Shown here piece by piece: positions 6,597 through 7,834 of a stretch of 7,834 nt of DNA. A model generated the notes under the pieces. That model saw only the letters and a program-made list of their open reading frames with translations, did not search any database and was not told where the DNA came from. Made by a program: the position numbers and the translations under genes. Source of the stretch: Cellvibrionaceae bacterium (GTDB lineage: Bacteria; Pseudomonadota; Gammaproteobacteria; Pseudomonadales; Cellvibrionaceae); contig JALUYN010000577.1 in NCBI GenBank assembly GCA_027012915.1, positions 1 through 7,834 on the forward strand, given 5' to 3'. Every line of letters starts with the position of its first letter. Position 1 is the stretch's first letter.

Positions 6597-6613
6597 TTGA
6601 AGCATAGCTTCAA
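6597..6613. repeat. Perfect inverted repeat TTGAAGC-ATA-GCTTCAA
   Basis: A 7-bp perfect inverted repeat with a 3-bp centre. Its symmetry and size suit either a dimeric regulator site or a small hairpin. It lies about 70 bp upstream of the predicted -35 of the outer-membrane protein gene. A further pair GGTACG (6658-6663)/CGTACC (6676-6681) lies between it and that promoter. Confidence 0.45.
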
Positions 6614-6681
6614 GAGAGGGTGCCCTGGGGTATGCCGTGAGCGGTATCTTCCAGTTTGGTACGCTGCTGGATTTACGTACC

Positions 6682-6710
6682 TTAGGAGCGACGACCAATT
6701 GGGCTATACT
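6682..6710 (+). promoter_or_regulatory. Probable promoter of the beta-barrel protein gene
   Basis: TATACT (6705-6710), 5/6 to consensus, is preceded after a 17-bp spacer by TTAGGA (6682-6687), 3/6. The predicted start is near 6717, giving a leader of about 28 nt to the TTG codon at 6745. The -35 abuts the GGTACG/CGTACC inverted repeat (6658-6681). Confidence 0.5.
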
Positions 6711-6744
6711 GGTACGAAGCATACTCGAATAAGGACATCGACTC

Positions 6745-7725
6745 TTGCCAGTACATATTTACAAGATTAAGTTCTCTCTTCTTGCACTCCTGATGATTGT
6801 CACTGGAAGCCTGCAAGCCGCCACTGAAAACAAGTCGAGTACCAACGGAGATTCGCTGCATCAACAGCGACTGCTAATCAGGTCCGTTACCTGGACCAAA
6901 GAAAAACGCGATAGTCTGTCATCGACCTGGCTGGCCACCGCCCGTAGTATTGATAGCTGGATGTCCGGCGAAGAAAGCAGCGGGCGCAATAAAAGCCGCA
7001 TCAATATCGGCATAAAACAATCTTTCCAAAAATCCGGCGACCACGAAAGCGAACTCTATATTCGCGGCAAATTGGATATTCCCAACACCAAACGCAAACT
7101 CAAGCTGTTTATCGACAGCGAAACCAACGATCCGTCGTCCCTGGAAGATAAGCGCCTGAACAACCATGATCAGAGCTTCTCCACCGCCGGGGTCAGCCGC
7201 GAGCACACCACTCGCAACATTAAAATCAGCAACGATGTGGGAATTCGCTTTCGCTTACCCATGGACCCATTCTATCGGTTTAAAGCTCGTTATCTCACGA
7301 ACCTCAATCAGCAATGGAAACTGGGTGCAGAGCAGAAGCTGTGGTACTACCATTCCCGAGGATGGGGCGAGAGTAGCGAGATCTTTTTTCAACGGCAGAT
7401 ATCGGAACAACACTCACTTCGCATCAGCACCGAAGCTCAATACCAAAAGCGCTATGAGGAGTTCGAGTTCGGGCAGTTCTTTACTCTGAACCAGAGTATC
7501 GAGGGCAATCATTGGCACGCCTTTACCCTGGGTATTACGGGCTCCAGTCAACCTCGTCCGCAAACCGATAGCTGGTACCTATCAGCCCACTACAAGAAAC
7601 TAATCTATGAAGACTGGTTGGTATTCAGTGCCAACCCCAAACTGCGCTTTCCCAAAGACGATAACTGGAAGGCAAATCCTGAAATTGAACTGCGCTTGGA
7701 TATGTATTTCCAGGAATCCAACTAA
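6745..7725 (+). CDS. Exported protein of unknown function, probable outer-membrane beta-barrel
   Basis: I do not recognise a family. The 326-residue product begins with a Sec signal peptide: basic KIK (7-9), hydrophobic SLLALLMIV (11-19), and cleavage near SLQA-A (22-26). The mature part has no hydrophobic helix. Its C-terminal two-thirds are rich in short amphipathic stretches with many aromatics, such as WKLGAEQKLWYYHSRGW, SLRISTEAQYQKRY, WHAFTLGITGSS and WYLSAHYKKL, and it ends in IELRLDMYFQESN. This is how transmembrane beta-strands look; the region before about residue 60 may be a periplasmic N-terminal segment. The start is TTG: AAGGA lies nine bases upstream, an in-frame stop at 6730-6732 excludes earlier starts, and the next Met (18) would destroy the signal peptide. 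It is monocistronic, after its own probable promoter. There is no lipobox Cys, so it is not a lipoprotein. Confidence 0.8.
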   Translation: MPVHIYKIKFSLLALLMIVTGSLQAATENKSSTNGDSLHQQRLLIRSVTWTKEKRDSLSSTWLATARSIDSWMSGEESSGRNKSRINIGIKQSFQKSGDHESELYIRGKLDIPNTKRKLKLFIDSETNDPSSLEDKRLNNHDQSFSTAGVSREHTTRNIKISNDVGIRFRLPMDPFYRFKARYLTNLNQQWKLGAEQKLWYYHSRGWGESSEIFFQRQISEQHSLRISTEAQYQKRYEEFEFGQFFTLNQSIEGNHWHAFTLGITGSSQPRPQTDSWYLSAHYKKLIYEDWLVFSANPKLRFPKDDNWKANPEIELRLDMYFQESN

Positions 7726-7834
7726 GCGCTAAGACCGATAGTCTAAAAACTGCAACGCTGGAAGATCAAATACTTTCAGTTGAGACAATTCGCTATTCTC
7801 ACGAGGAATCTCTTACATCTGGTGCTGCTATCAA
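7726..7834. other. Right-hand end, nothing assigned
   Basis: After the TAA at 7723-7725 there are 109 bases without a recognisable gene, tRNA or terminator. A small AGAC-CGATA-GTCT pairing near 7737-7745 is too short to call, and it is followed by As rather than Ts on the plus strand. Confidence 0.4.

Overview
The window looks like a chromosomal segment of a respiring, probably marine or environmental gammaproteobacterium. The reasons are a Pseudomonas-type ccmH-ccmI pair, tRNA-Val and tRNA-Asp genes very close to their enterobacterial counterparts, a perfect FNR/Anr box, and a full-length FadH-type 2,4-dienoyl-CoA reductase. The genus cannot be fixed from the sequence alone. There is no phage, IS, CRISPR or plasmid signature.

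Layout. Positions 1-1179 (minus) hold cytochrome c maturation genes: ccmI, whose C-terminus lies beyond the left edge, and ccmH, which has its own likely promoter and no ccmG upstream. Positions 1346-1877 (plus) hold a two-tRNA operon, Val(TAC) then Asp(GTC). It is followed by two copies of a 124-bp repeat spaced exactly 178 bp apart. Each copy carries the last 17 nt of tRNA-Asp, a terminator-like hairpin and further hairpins. This strongly recalls the tRNA-derived 178-bp repeats and RtT RNA downstream of E. coli tyrT. Positions 1914-2200 (minus) hold a complete small transcription unit: a perfect TTGAT-N4-ATCAA box about 41 bp upstream of the inferred start, a 44-codon single-membrane-helix gene, and a strong terminator. 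The small protein resembles CcoM, the small subunit of cbb3 cytochrome oxidase.

Positions 2241-6499 hold a fatty-acid module. A TetR regulator (minus) is divergent from an operon (plus) encoding a delta3,5-delta2,4-dienoyl-CoA isomerase, an NTF2/SnoaL-like small protein and a FadH-type 2,4-dienoyl-CoA reductase, closed by a strong terminator. The isomerase and reductase are the two auxiliary enzymes needed to beta-oxidise unsaturated acyl chains with odd- and even-position double bonds. Palindromes in the divergent promoter are likely binding sites for the TetR protein, which probably senses an acyl-CoA or fatty acid.

Positions 6500-6744 are noncoding and rich in inverted repeats, including a 60-nt imperfect hairpin. 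Positions 6745-7725 (plus) encode an exported, probable outer-membrane beta-barrel protein of unknown function that starts at TTG. The last 109 bases hold nothing that can be called.

Most worth following up are the FNR-controlled small membrane protein, the tRNA-Asp-derived repeat array, and the TetR operators with the unassigned NTF2-like protein of the dienoyl-CoA operon.
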